Assembly: GCA_013400155.1 (NCBI GenBank)
Contig: VXBM01001015.1
Coordinates: 201,218-265,217, forward strand
DNA from: Helopsaltes ochotensis
Taxonomy: Eukaryota > Chordata > Aves > Passeriformes > Locustellidae
DNA length: 64,000 bases
Direction of reading: 5' to 3'
Shown: in pieces, positions 26,432 through 39,251 of the stretch
How positions within the stretch are numbered: position 1 is the first letter of the stretch
How the letters are laid out: the number at the start of each line of letters is the position of its first letter
Made by a program: the position numbers and the translations under genes
Notes under the pieces: model-generated
Told to the model about the DNA's origin: nothing
Databases searched by the model: none
Seen by the model: the letters and a program-made list of their open reading frames with translations, nothing else

Positions 26432-27995
26432 GTAATTAGATTGTTTTTAAGCTGCGTTTATAACTTTGTCCACTTTTCAAACATGACTGATGTAAGTCAT
26501 TGAGATGGTCTTAATAATATTGCAGTTGTGCTCAAATGGGCAATCCTAGACTATTCAAGTTGACAGCACAAATGTGAATAGCTTGGTGAAACTGGACTGT
26601 TCTTACTGAGAGTGTTCCTTTTGGCATCTACCAGAGCAGAGGCAAAGAAGTAATAAGTGTTGTGGCTGAGAGTTGATTTGGCAATACACCAAACTGTTCA
26701 AGAATGTGTCGAGGGGGACAGTTTCTCCCTCACACCCCCATGTAAAACATGCTGAATTTTTCTTCTCTAAACTTTTCACCTCTTCAGAACCCTTCCTTGC
26801 CCTTGGGACTTGGAGGACTAGGTGATAAACTCTGGCCTCAACACACTGCTGAAAATGAATGTTGAAATCTGCTTGCCTCCCTGTCTAAATCACACTAATA
26901 AAATTAGGGTGAATTTTTGGCACGTATTGAACATGGTGTTCTGGCATTTGACTCAAGAACCTGATGTTCAACAGGCTCAGCAGTGTAATACACATAATGG
27001 ATTTACAAAGTACACATTACTAGATTGGTAATTATTTGGGGGCAAAATGTATTGGAAACATATCATAAGAAAGAATTGTCGAGCTTTTTCCAGTTTAACC
27101 AAGGGCTTGGGTTTTTTTTAAATTTAATACTTGTGACATTGCTCTCTTTTCCTTGTGGAAATGGAAGTGTCCGATACAACAATAGAAATAGTGTGATTAA
27201 CTTGAATCAGGTCAGTGTGGTGTGGGACCTCTACAGTTGACTCCTGTTGTTACTTGCAGGGCAGGAACATGCACACAAAAGGGAGACAAAGTAGTGTGAT
27301 TTCACCCAGTGTTCCCAGTGAATGTTAATATGCAAACTTTTGGAAGTCTCTGGTTTCTTTAATTGTCTCTCTACTTCTGCAGACATCTGCAGACACATCC
27401 TAAAATTATTCTTCTGCTTTTGACTCTGTTTCCCTTTTACTTGCATTCCCTCAGTCTTAAATTGAGCTTGAATAGCATCTTTGTGCTGCTAAAATACATG
27501 TCTTTTCAAGGACTAAAGTTCAGTTATTTTGTTATGAAAATTAGGTAATATGAAAGACATGGCTGTTTATAAATTAAATTATTTTACTGTAGTTCTGGAT
27601 TATGACCTTACAAAGCAAATTCTGCCTCTGCCTGCCTCCCATTTGTTTATTTTCATTGCTTGAAGTTGTAATAGTAAAACCTACACTACAAGATAATTTT
27701 TTTAGTGCTTGCAAAGTTAACAAATAATTACTTATGACCTGTGTTTTAAAGAAAAAGAAGCTGCTTATTTAACTTCGTACAAAAGTAATGTTTGTTAGGC
27801 TTGACAGTCCTTTCTAATAATCATTAACACCTAGAGAATTTTAACAACTTTGAAAAGCCTAGTAATCACTTCCAAGCATAGTGAAATCTAAGTCCATATG
27901 TAAACTCTGTGTTTAAGGTCAGTAAAAATTAAATTTTGGTTAATCTTAAAAAAAGGAAAAATATGTATGTGTTTTCTTTCTTGGCCATGTCTTAG
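26432..27995 (+). other. CTDP1: CTDP1 intron 7
   Basis: A 1.6 kb AT-rich GT-AG intron (gtaatt ... tgtcttag). No repeat family or extra exon was recognised. Confidence 0.9.
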
Positions 27996-29075
27996 CAAAT
28001 CACTCTACAAAACCTGAGGCATTGGATTCAGCAGTGATTTCAGCAAAAGATGTTGAAGAAATAAAGAATGTTTTAAGTGTAGAAGAGCACAGTAATGGTC
28101 TCAAGAAAACTGCAAAGGACACTTGCACTGCCAATGGGAGTACTTTTGTAAGCAGTGAAACATCTGATGGGGATGCGAACTCTCATGATAAAGTTAATGC
28201 CCAGGACCCCTTAAATGATAGCACTGGTCACAAAATGGACAGTGAGATCACTGATGATTTGGCAGATACAAAAGAATCTCATATTTTTTCAGAACAAGTT
28301 GATACAACAGTTACAGAGAAGCAGCAAACTCAAGAGAAGACAACAAATGACTTGGACTTTGAACTGTCCAGTGACAGTGAAAGTGACGACGGATTGGATA
28401 CTAAAAAGTCATCCACTTCTGTATCAGATAGTGAGAATGAGGAAAAGAGAAGCTGGAAGAAATCCAAACAAGCCCTGCAGGATGAAAATATTCAGCAAGA
28501 GAGTTGCACTGACGTGAGTGAGGAAAAGGATGGTCTGGTGAACCATTCTGAGGACACACAGTCTAGTGAAAATATCCAGGAAAAAATTGATCTTGAAGCA
28601 CAAGAGGAAAGTGAACAGGAAAGCCTTTGTGATTTAGGAAATGGGTCTGGAGACAAAAAAGAAGCTGAAACAGAATCTCAGATTAGTGAACAGTCTGGAA
28701 TTACAATGGGTGAGTCCTTAGACCAGAGCATGGAGGAGGAAGAGGAGGAAGATGATACAGATGATGATGACCATTTAATATACCTCGAGGAGATCCTTGT
28801 GCGAGTTCACACTGATTATTACACAAAGTATGATAAATACCTGAAAAAAGAGATTGAGGAAATTCCGGACATCAGAAAAATAGTACCAGAACTAAAAAGT
28901 AAAGTCTTGGCAGATGTAACCATAATATTTAGTGGACTTTACCCAACAAACTTCCCTATTGAAAAGACACGGGAACACTATCATGCCACAGCACTAGGAG
29001 CTAAAATTGTGAAGAATCTCGTACTGAGTGCTGATGATCCTGATAAAGCAACACATCTCATTGCAGCAAGGACAG
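27996..29075 (+). CDS. CTDP1: CTDP1 exon 8, acidic linker and start of BRCT domain
   Basis: The largest exon, 1080 nt. It starts with 'ca' (completing Ala), then NHSTKPEALDSAV; there is no internal start. The first ~115 codons are Ser/Thr/Asp/Glu-rich and look little like human FCP1. From 28349 the sequence returns to conserved DLDFELSSDSES, followed by KEAETESQISEQSG, GESLDQSMEEEEEED and HLIYLEEILVRVHTDYY. Many S-D/E-x-E sites suggest casein kinase 2 phosphorylation. From about 28868 (DIRKIVPELKSKVLADV) the BRCT domain begins and runs to LSADDPDKATHLIAARTG. The BRCT domain is needed for FCP1 function and binds phosphorylated partners. The coding frame must end at 29075, where the donor gtaagt splits Gly; reading on would add only seven intronic codons before a stop. 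Overall linker length is close to the mammalian one. Confidence 0.96.
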
Positions 29076-31161
29076 GTAAGTATTTGAGCAGACTTTAATG
29101 TAACTGAGATTAGAATCAAACTCAAAGGGAAGATTCTTCCTAAAACAATTTAGTTGCCTTTTTAAAAATAGGACCCACTACATACTCTCTGATGTAATGT
29201 GTCGTGTCTCAGTTTTTTGTTAAGAACTGGTGATACTAATAGTCAAAGACTCAAAGTTGTTGAATAGAAACTTTTAATATTTGTGTCAAAGATAAGTTTA
29301 TGGTCGTCTTGCTATAAAGGTATAGCAGTGCTCTCTTGCTCGTTTTCTCAGATTTACCTCTCATGGTTGAGTTTCACTTGGTATGGAATTCAAAGAAATT
29401 ATTTTGAGAGACTGCTAATACCCTGTCATTGCACTGTGCTTAAACCTGAATTGTTTTGTCAAAGGAACGAGTTTAGCTTTTCTTTGACAAAACTGCCTAT
29501 TTTTTTCATAGCTGTAATGGATAGGAATGTACCATTGGTAGCTGCCGTAGAGTAGCTACCAGTCAGCAGCTCTAGCTTCTAGCACACTTTTTTTTTTGGG
29601 TGTACCTCATTGGTGGCCTTTTGAAATTACACGGAATCCAAATATCTGATAGTCAAATACATGATCCAAAATCCAAAAGTAAAACTGTATGTTTAAATCA
29701 TCATAAGCAAAGAAATACATTATCTGCCACCTACTGGATTTTTTTTTGACTGCTATTCATGTGGGGTTTTAGTACATCAGAAGCAGCTTGGTTTCATTGC
29801 CTTGTATTTTAAAGAGAGGGTATTTTCCTCAAAAGTGTGTATGTCGAGAGGCATTTAAGTAGTAAAAGCATATGATATAAATGGAGATAGACATTTTAGT
29901 AGTAAAAACAACCTGAAACTCAGGAGATGGAATGATATGCATTGAGATTAGCTGGGATTCTGGGTTGTGAAGATGTAATAATTGCAACAGTGAATGTGAA
30001 GTTTTGAAATCAGTGGATGCATCAGTTTGGAACTCCATCATTTTACCACAGTTGCTGAACAGCTGCTTTAAAACTTTGTAAATAGTCATACTTATTTCAG
30101 CAAGGAATTATGCAAGTTCATCATACTTCATTGGAGACATAATAGCCATGAATATAAGAGATGTTTTTCCAATTTCAAATCTTAAAATGCTTCATTTCAA
30201 AGTTGATTTGTTTATCTTAAACTAGATGACTTCTGAATGTAGTTACACATCAGATGCAACTATTCTGTGATGGGGTAAAATTGATAGGATAAATGTAAAT
30301 GAGACCCTCCCAAACAAACATTTCTCTAGAGTAAGAAGTGTTGAAAAACACATTAAGATACACATCATGTGATAATAAGAAGCAGTTGACTTTTTATTTG
30401 GTTTTTTTTGGAGTGTACAGTCTGAGGACTGTGTGTTTATGTAGATGCATTTATACATCCTTGTGTTCTATTTTTATAAGTAAATTATTTGTCACCTGCA
30501 CATTCTTAGTGAAATGTACTAAAATACATCCAAATATGAAAAACTATTTTAACTTTGTTTTTTGATTAAATTGCATATTGCACTGTATCTAGATGAGGTA
30601 AATTGGCAGTCTTTTCTGCCTAATGGCAATACCGTTGTCATCTTCCATCATCACTTAATAATTATTTCTATAACAATGGCAATGAAATAGAAGGATTTAC
30701 AGTGAATAAAAACTGTATTCTCCAATAACTCTTTGTAAGATCCTTGTGGATTGATTGGTTCTGGTTTTGTGATGGGATTTTGGTTTTTTTTTGAACTGAA
30801 GACTATTATTCTCACCTCTGGAAGGTGAGAGTAGTTATGCTGCATTGTTCTAATATCATGAAAGAAACTTCTTATTCAGAGATTTTTAAGGATGTAAATT
30901 TTGTCCTGTCACAGTTGGATTTGTGATAATTCATCTGTCAATGTGATTTTCATAGTGATTCTTTTATGGTTAGAGCAAATTCTTACAAGCCTCTTGCTGA
31001 CAGTAAGCCATACAAATATTGTATCTTTGGCTCTGGTGGCAGACATCTGAAGCGCTGCTTGATGTCTAATTGCTGGTGAAAAGGGGAAACAAAAGCATGT
31101 CCCTTCCTGAGTTTTATTCGGAAGCCAATGATGTGAGACCAGGCAACCTTGTTATCTATAC

Positions 31162-31177
31162 TTTTTTTTTTTTTTTT
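31162..31177. repeat. Poly(T) run of 16
   Basis: A homopolymer in intron 8, with no retroelement body recognised beside it. Confidence 0.85.
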
Positions 31178-33186
31178 AATGTATTTGTGAAAAGTGATTC
31201 TAAAATACCTTTGAGTTCAGTCTTTCTGGGTGACACCACTAACAGTAGCAGACTTGGGACTCTGACAAGCAGCTGAATGTGTATGTTTACTTTGCTCTAG
31301 CTGAGATGTAAGGAAAGGCACATACTTATCTGCAGCAGTGTTCGGGGGTAAGTACTATTAGCTTTCTCATTTTGAAGGCAAAGGAAGAATTTGGCAGAGG
31401 ACCTAAAAGGGAAGAAGTCAGTGTGAAACAGTTACCCCTTGAACTGCTGGGGTTTCCCCTGTGAAGTGACCTCATCATGGCTTGGTGTATTGAAATGAAC
31501 AGCTACTCAAAAACGTTTTAGGTTGTCTCTACACCGTTCTTCCCAGCCCATTAGAATAAATAATTTAAATTTCTTTTATTCTTTATACATACTTGTCTCT
31601 TTCTCTGCAGATAGGCTGTTTGTTTCCCTGTAGCTACAGGCACACTGAATTCTGAAATTAAATAAATCCTTGTTCTTGAAAAAATGTAGGACTTTTTCAT
31701 TACACAGGGCAGAAAATACCGTCTGCCTGAATTACTGTAAAATACAGTATCTTTGCATCACCTAATCAGCTTTCATAAATGTGAATGACTGAGAAAAAGC
31801 TATCCTATAGCCCTTTCCACTTGTCTCTGGGCTGCATAAGTCTTGCTTCAGTTTTTGAAGCATCTGCTGTTTGCTTTAAGCATCAGTAAACTGCACTGTA
31901 GGATGAGTTTTCATAGCTGTGTACACACTTGGCTAAGCAATTATCACACTATTTCGTAAACCTTGTTATGTTCCTTCCTGAACAGATGAAAGACACCATA
32001 GCTGATTCTTGTGTTGAGGTTTTGCTGGTGAAGCAGATAGAGCTGTTCAGATCTCTCAAAAAATATTGTAGTGTGGTAGGAATGGAAATACATCAAACTT
32101 AGGCCCTGAATTTTTCTTCTATTTTTCAAACTATATTTAAGTCCATGCTATTTCCTATGCCTGTGATGCGTCAATAGTGTTTTTTCCTGAAAAATATGTT
32201 CAAGGGCGGTGTCTTTTTAAAGAAATCAGGTTATGCATTGCTCTAAACTTGGCCACTGACCACGTAAGCCTGTTGCTTTTGTTGGTAAAGCACAGTGCAG
32301 AGTTAAACCTGACATAGCTTAAGAGCAGCACATCCATTGCTTGTCTTAGGTCGGTGTTCTTGCAGAAGAGCTTCAGGATTTGATTATGAATCGAGATCTG
32401 TATATAAAGATTATCTGAAGAGAAAAAAACCTTTTAGTGATGGGATTTTCTGAGCAATGTCTGGCAGCCTGGTTGCAAACTGCCGTAAGGGTATGTTGAT
32501 TTTAGTGTGTTGGAATCAGGAGAGACTTTTGCAAGTGCTGCTGGTGGTCTTTCCCCATCTTGTGCTTTGGTTAGTCCTGACACAGCCTTGAGCACTCACA
32601 TGGAGTTCCTCATGGGTGAAAATTGAATCAGAGGCCACAGTCAACTGAGCACTGTTTTCAACAAGTTCAGAAATAGAATTGATGAGCACCTTCCCCAGCT
32701 TTGAAAATAACATTAGTCTGGAAAATCACTTCTTCTCTAAGTGATTTTCAGCTCAGCTGGGTAATTTAGATGTTTTTAGGTGCATCAGAAGTACCACTGC
32801 TTGGATGGATTAAAATGTTTTTTGCTATTTTGTTGTAATAAGCGTAATTCCAAAAGAAGTTGTTACACTGGGGAAAGCAAACATCACAGTGCTGTTTCTC
32901 TCACAGTTAAACTTGGTGTCTCACCAAATGTTGCTTTAAGCGCATTATACATGCGAAATCTTGATTTGTGAGGATGTCAGCTAGAAATAGGAAGCCCTCC
33001 CCAAGAGGACACAGTTATGTTCCCTCATGCAATTTTCAGTATGCAGGAGTGTGCAATAGGCCACTGCACTTTAGAAGTGGGGAGAAGGCAGAAAGCCTTG
33101 ATGTTGTGGAGATGAGAAAGGTAAGACTTTTGACTCTTGGGAGGTGAGTTTGGTTACACACAAGTCTAGTCTGGGTCACCAGCTTT

Positions 33187-33240
33187 CACAGAATCCTAGA
33201 ACATTTAGGTTGTTAAGAACCTTAAAGACTATCTAGCTCC
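33187..33240 (-). mobile_element. Short CR1 3'-end remnant, minus orientation
   Basis: Starts 'tcacagaatcctagaacatt', then 'ttaagaaccttaaagactat' and 'ctagctcctg', the reverse complement of a CR1 3' tip. The similarity fades after about 55 bases, so this is a severely truncated or decayed copy. Confidence 0.55.
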
Positions 33241-33341
33241 TGTACCAACTTTGTGCAAAATTGTGCTGTTTTGGCTTTGAAAAACAGTTGAGAAAGCCAT
33301 CTCCTCATGTAACTTAACAGATTTAACGTGAGGTGAAGGTG

Positions 33342-33357
33342 CAGTTGTACAGTTGTA
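33342..33357. repeat. 8-bp tandem repeat
   Basis: The unit cagttgta is repeated twice and followed by a partial third copy. It is a minor local duplication in intron 8. Confidence 0.8.
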
Positions 33358-35806
33358 CAGTTTTGTCCAGGTTCCCCCTTGTGAAGTCCAAAAGGAGCAG
33401 CATAGTCCCACCTATCCAACAGTATCACCAGCTCTGGTTAACTGTTGTGTGTGCTTACTAGTGAAACCACTGCTATTGTGTGTGGTATTCAGACAGCTCC
33501 AGAGCTGATATGTGCTGGCCAGTATTGCCAGTTGTGTCTGATATTTTATTCAGTATCTAATACCAGGCACAGATACCTAAACTTCTACCAGACTTCTTGA
33601 TCTTGTTGCCTTTTTTTTGCTCTGAAACTCTTATGCTTATGAACCTGATTTTAGTATCTTCTTTATAACAACTGTCTTCTTACTGGTTTGCTTTTCAGAT
33701 GTCATTCCTTTTCTCCTTTATTATCCAAAGAAAGCAATGTCCAAGCTAAACCTTAAACTTCCTCAGTCCTTTTTTTCCTCAGATCTCTTAAACGTGTTCT
33801 CTGTCAGAACCTTTGCTTTATTTCCTCTGAAATATACTCTGTGTACAAATTAAATACAGCTTTATACATAACTGTTTCTAACTGCAGGTATTTCTACAAT
33901 TCTGATTGAGGTTAATTAAATATTAATAATACCTCCAGTCAGAGCTTCTTCTGGCACTCTAAACTGACTCATTTCCAGCAACTGTTGCGTGTTTCTCTCA
34001 GTTGCTTTTGTTACCGATAATTAATTGGGAAACTGATTTCTTAAATCAGGGCATGTATGATTTCAGGGTGCAGATTGACCTCCCTTATTAGGGTTTTATG
34101 TTTTAGCCAGTTGAAACCTCTTGAATTGCAAAGCTGTGCTGGGTTTAACACAGTTGCAGTTCTAAAATTGTTTTCACTGAATTTTTGTTGGGCAGTGGTT
34201 TTATTTGTATTTCATGGCAAAAATTAAAATACAACATGTCCAAATTATTAGAGGTTTCGACAGGGCTGTATCTTGAAATACTTATTTTTGTGTTTGCCTT
34301 TCTCTTGGGTTCTTAAATTAACTTTTTCTTTCAATGATACTAGTGTGGAGTTTATATACAGCTCTTACATCCTAAACTGTGCAACTGGTTACATTTACAG
34401 CTGAAAAAGTAAGACTTTGTGCACACAACATTGTTTTCTATTAATCTAAGTCCAACAAATACATGCGTATCCAGAGAATAATGTGGCCCTGCTTCTGTAT
34501 TGCATTGGGTTTGGGGGACAAAAGGTAGGGAAACAGGCTTTCAGCAGTTGATAAAGGACAATTATCTCATGCCCTTTCTGTTTATTTAGTTTTTTAATCT
34601 TACAGATGTCTTAAATTGAGCTGTCTAATCAACTAGTTAGGTCAATCTTCAAGTGCATTTCTGTTCATCTGTCTATCCCAGTGGATTGTGGTTCAGGTTG
34701 TACAAAGAGTATTAAATATTTGAGACTAGCTGTTTTATCTCATCTTCAAATTATGTGAAGTATGGGTACTTCAAAATTTTCATCTAAATTGAAACAAAAT
34801 CATATTGTTAAATGACAGTTATCAAGATGAAACTCTAGGGAACTGTGATGAAAACATCAAATTAATTTGCTGTTCTTGCTTCCTTGTCAGAATTGTTCTG
34901 AAACTTGATTTTTTTTTTTTCTGGAGGCTTCATTGTTTCATTGTTCTCATGTGTGAAAACAGACAAGGGCTCATAGTATTAGTATCATTATATTTTACTT
35001 TGTTTCATTAGCTGTTGTTAACTCACTAGTGTTAATGTTTTTTTCCCTGATTCTCTTCCCCATCCCACTGGGGTGGTTGGAAGAGACAAAGAGTGGCTTT
35101 GACTAAAACCACAGCGCTGCTTTTGGTGGTTTTTGGCAGATTTATAGCAACTTTACTGAGTTTCTCTCTTGTTCTGGCATCCCCAGAGAGTAGAATTTGA
35201 AATGACCTGTTATTTGCAAGCTGCACTGTTGATGGTTTCACTTGGACTGCATGCTAGCCTGCCATGTTTAACTTCACATTCTTTGTTCCTGTTTCAGCAC
35301 AAAGGATCTGCTTTGCCTCCAGTACTGGTAGATGGAGGTTGAGTGGGTGATAGCCTGTTAAAAGCACGCTGTATGAACGGGACCATGTGTAAAAAAAGTT
35401 AGTATGATAAGTTAGTCAGGCTTCAACAGCATTGAAAAGCTGCTTCTTTTTGGACTACTAACAAATAGAAGTGAAGGAGATGTTATACAAAAGTGCACTT
35501 GTGTTGTTTGTTGGGCTAACATGCAGAGAAGATGCAGAGATTTTCTGTATAAATTGTGGATTTATAGTGGGCTATTTCCATGGTGCCAGTTCTTCAGAAG
35601 TTACCTTCATCCAGCTTGAGTCTGAGATACTGCATCTTATTTAGATTCTCACTTTCATTTGCTGTGGTTGTTTTGTTGTATTGGGGAGGAGTGTTGCTTC
35701 TTTTTTTCCTGTACAATTGATGCCAAAATGCTCTTAGTTTTAAGTACACACTGGTTTATCTTCTGTGTTTCTGGGAACGCTGTTATGTTGTTTGACTCTG
35801 TAATAG

Positions 35807-35948
35807 GCACAGAAAAAGTACGGCAAGCTCAGGACTGCAAGGATCTCCATGTTGTAAACCCTGATTGGCTGTGGAGTTGCCTGGAGCGCTGGGACAAGGT
35901 TGAGGAACAGCTCTTTCCCTTAAAGGATGACTACATCAAAATGCACAG
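35807..35948 (+). CDS. CTDP1: CTDP1 exon 9, end of BRCT domain
   Basis: Begins with 'gc' completing Gly, then TEKVRQAQDCKDLHVVNPDW, LWSCLERWDKVEEQLFPLKD and DYIKMH, clearly the human FCP1 segment after HLIAARAG. It supplies the C-terminal half of the BRCT fold, with the hallmark aromatic position in NPDWLWSC. It is 142 nt and exits in phase 2 with 'ag' of an Arg codon. The acceptor is tgtaatag and the donor gtaagt. Confidence 0.96.
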
Positions 35949-38190
35949 GTAAGTGTTATTCCTTGAGGGAATAGGGGCCATGAGAACAGGTTATTCATAT
36001 AGTAATGCTAATTTGTTAATAAATTGACTACTGACAAGTTCAGAATGGTGTGCAATGCTTATGGATTCTATGGAAGAACTCCCCATTTCTCTTTTTCCTA
36101 AACTGAAGACTGTCAATGGATTAGAAGGAAGTTCAGTAACTAGCACAGTCAGGAGAAAACTTGTGATAACATTATTTTCTTTAGTAGTTACTGTTGTTAG
36201 CACTTATAATTTGGAGAAGTTGCCCTTTTCAGTTCATCCATAAGCTATCATATGGAATGCCACCAAGGCACAGGATCATTCATGCTGCCAAAAAGTGCAC
36301 ATACTTTGTCTATATGAAGAACTGGTAAAGTATGGCAATTTTTGGTGAAATTTGGTAGTGACAAGAAAGAGGGAAACAGAAAAATACCATAGAAGAATTT
36401 GGAAGGCATGAAGATAAGAGCAAAAGCTGGAAGAAAGTAGTGAGAGGTGGTTTTTGGGATGATAAGAAAATGCTGAAAGAGAAAAGATAAAAAATTAGTG
36501 CACTAGGGTGACTAAGTAGAAGAGGCAACCAAAAACATTATTAGCAATGAGGAAATTGGGCTGCTATCAGTAACAGTCCCCTGCAGGATAGTGGCAGGGC
36601 TAAAGTAACTCATGACAAGCAGCTTCTGCTTCTTGACTTATATGTTTGGATAGACCCACATCTTGCAAGCCTGACAGAGCATCTTCCCTTCCATGTTTAG
36701 ACAGGAAGGAGCGCAGCATAATGGAGTTTCTGTATTAAATTGATAGTGGTGTGATTGAGTACGCTAGAGATTTACTTTCTACTTATAAGATGCCCTTTGA
36801 GGGCAGAACATGGATGTGTAAGGCTTTGAAGAACTAAAAGAAGAAATGTGGAAGTGAGGGCATTTATCAAATGCGATACTGGGTTGAGACACAGCATCCC
36901 TATAAGTTAGGAAAAGACATGTAGCCTGCTTATGGGCTCAACTAGGATACTTAGTCTTTAAGAAGTACTATCAGATGGTTTTAAATCAAACTTTGGAATA
37001 TTTGCATGGGATGCTTAATTTGTCTCAGAGACCTGACACTGCTAAGTTTGCAGTAGAAACCTGGACAGTGGCTTGTGAACATTGTTTTTTCATGTCTTGG
37101 TAAATATTAGTCGTCCTCCCTCTGTTAATTTACTCTTCCATTTTACTGGAACATGATAATTTTTCTTACTTCTGTGTTTCAAATACAATGCATCTTAACT
37201 TCATACTGCCCCCCACCCAAGCTTCAGTCAGTAAGATATCTATCTTAATGCAAGTACTTTAACCCAATAGGTGCAGCTACTTTGGAAAAGATTTTCTCCT
37301 TAATGAAGCTGCTTGAAATAGTGATTACAGGTCTAAAGCACTTATAAACTAGGGGAGGGGAGAAGTCTGAGAAAACATTTGCATGTAAAATGAACCTAAG
37401 ATAGCAAGAAAAGAATAGGTAAACTTGGAATTGGTTTACCGTGTTATTGTTGCAAGACTACTTCAGAAACATCCGTAAAAGCATCTGGTAAAAACTCTAG
37501 TTTTGTGTCACTTCTAATATTGGTTACAAATTAATTGAATCTTTTTTCAATATAGCATTGCTTTCATGGATTATAACATGCTGTTCTATTTGGTGATTTT
37601 TAAAAATTATTCCATTTGCTTGCCTTTTTTTTTTTGTGGAACTTCATCATAATTGGATAGTATGCCATAACTGTGATTCCTGCAAGACTGATCTCTGAAT
37701 GTTTCTACTGACACTTCTGAAGTTACATTTTTAAAATGCAACAGGCTGATCATAGGCAGTTTAGTATTTTAAAAAATTAGTTAGGATGACTTTCAAGTTA
37801 ATACTACATGTTTATTTTCTCTCAGCAAATTTGGAGAGCAAATAGAAAGATTGATAAAATAGCCTGCTTTTCTCTTTGTTGCATGTATGTAGATTATCAT
37901 GCTGTGCTAACTGTGCGGTTGTTACCACCTGGAAGCCATTGCAGTAACTTCGTGTTTAGACAATTTTTAAGGCATACTTAAACATGACATTATCTTGTAT
38001 TTGCAGTTTTCTGTTTTAAATTCGGTGAGACTTTAATGAGGTGGAGGAGGAGAAATGTTACTTTAGAGATTTTTCCGAACCATTTCCCTCTTCTGCTTTA
38101 GAAGAAAAGGGAATGCTCGTTTTTTATGTTCTGGTTAGATAGCTCATTTAAATTTCTAATGGAATTTTTTTTCTCAACTCCATCTAACAG
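35949..38190 (+). other. CTDP1: CTDP1 intron 9
   Basis: A 2.2 kb GT-AG intron (gtaagt ... ctaacag). It is AT-rich, with a purine-rich stretch near 36355-36490. No repeat family was recognised. Confidence 0.9.
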
Positions 38191-38421
38191 AGAAAATAGC
38201 CCTGCCACGTTTCCTGATACACCTAGCACATTTCAGACAGCTCTGTTTCACCCAACACCCATCCATCCAAAGTCTCAACCTGGTCCTGAAGTTCGAATTT
38301 ATGATCCTAACACTGGAAAGCTGATCAGGAAAGGCACGCAGATATCTGGGCAGTCAATGTACATCCAGTCTCCAGCTCCTCCCATCACCTTGCCAGTCCA
38401 TGGTGAACACTCGTCATTCAG
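38191..38421 (+). CDS. CTDP1: CTDP1 exon 10, proline-rich linker after BRCT
   Basis: Encodes ENSPATFPDTPSTFQTALFH, PTPIHPKSQPGPEVRIYDPN, TGKLIRKG and then a less conserved stretch ending HGEHSSFR. The TALFHP and PGPEVRIYDxNTGKLIR blocks match human FCP1 closely. The following ~25 residues (QISGQSMYIQSPAPPITL) differ from and are longer than my recollection of the human sequence. It is 231 nt and symmetric in phase 2, so it could be skipped in frame. The donor is gtacct, a weaker match than the others. Confidence 0.95.
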
Positions 38422-39213
38422 GTACCTAAAGCACAGCTAAGAGTCACATTATCTACATTTTTAGATTCTGTAGTAAACCTTACTCTCGTAATCCTTTCAT
38501 TTGATCAAATTGGCATTTTTGCTTTACTTTGTTTGTTTTCTCAAAAGGCAAGAAAATGAGCAAAAGGGAATAATCAGCTGAAGTGAAGTCAGGATGCTGC
38601 AGTTCCAGATGCTTTTTGAGCCTCATGAAGTGGAACTGGAAATCTCAAACCAAATAAATTCAGTGTGTAGTTTCTGTAGTCTAAAGAATGTTGCAGTAAC
38701 TGACCTCTGAAGTGAGGCAGCTTGATGATTCTTAATGGGTATTATAATACTGGATTGGTTTTTGTTAATAAAATATACCTGATAGCATTTGGTTCTTGTT
38801 TATAGAATTTTCCTCTTCACCTAATTCCTTCAAATGGAGCATTAAATTTGTTTTTGAGGAATATGAGAAGTGATGGAAGAGATGTGTAGCTGACTGAGCA
38901 TTGTGAAATAAGGCCGTATGGCTGAGTGTTTGTTACTATTCCTTAGACCCCTAAGTCAAGATACTAATTCTGGAGGAGGAAGAGGCAGTCTGCTTTTTGA
39001 AGTACAAAGGCTAGTATCTACCCAGACTTTGTCAAAATTTGTGTTAAGCTGCAAAAACCCCCCTTGTCTCTTAATGTGTAAAATACCTAGAATTCATCCC
39101 CAATTATCTAAATAAAAGATCTGACTTTCTAGAATGCTAACAAGCTTAGCAAGGCTTCTTCATTCCAATGGTAAAGGAGTATCCATTTAAAGGCAAAGCT
39201 TTTCTTTGTAAAG

Positions 39214-39251
39214 TGTGATCAGCGTACCCTTGTACAATGTGATCAGAGTAC
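39214..39251. repeat. Spaced 14-bp near-duplicate
   Basis: tgtgatcagcgtac and tgtgatcagagtac differ by one base and are 24 bases apart start to start. This is a probable old tandem duplication. Confidence 0.75.

Larger units (their letters stand above)
29076..35806 (+). other. CTDP1: CTDP1 intron 8
   Basis: A 6.7 kb GT-AG intron that splits the BRCT domain coding region. It contains a T16 run, a short CR1 remnant and an 8-bp tandem repeat. No further exon was recognised. Frames on both strands up to about 90 codons look random. Confidence 0.88.

Noticed and set aside
29076..29098. Extension of exon 8 to the stop at 29098
   Set aside because: A good gtaagt donor at 29076 and perfect phase match with exon 9 show that these seven codons are intronic. 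No poly(A) signal lies close by.
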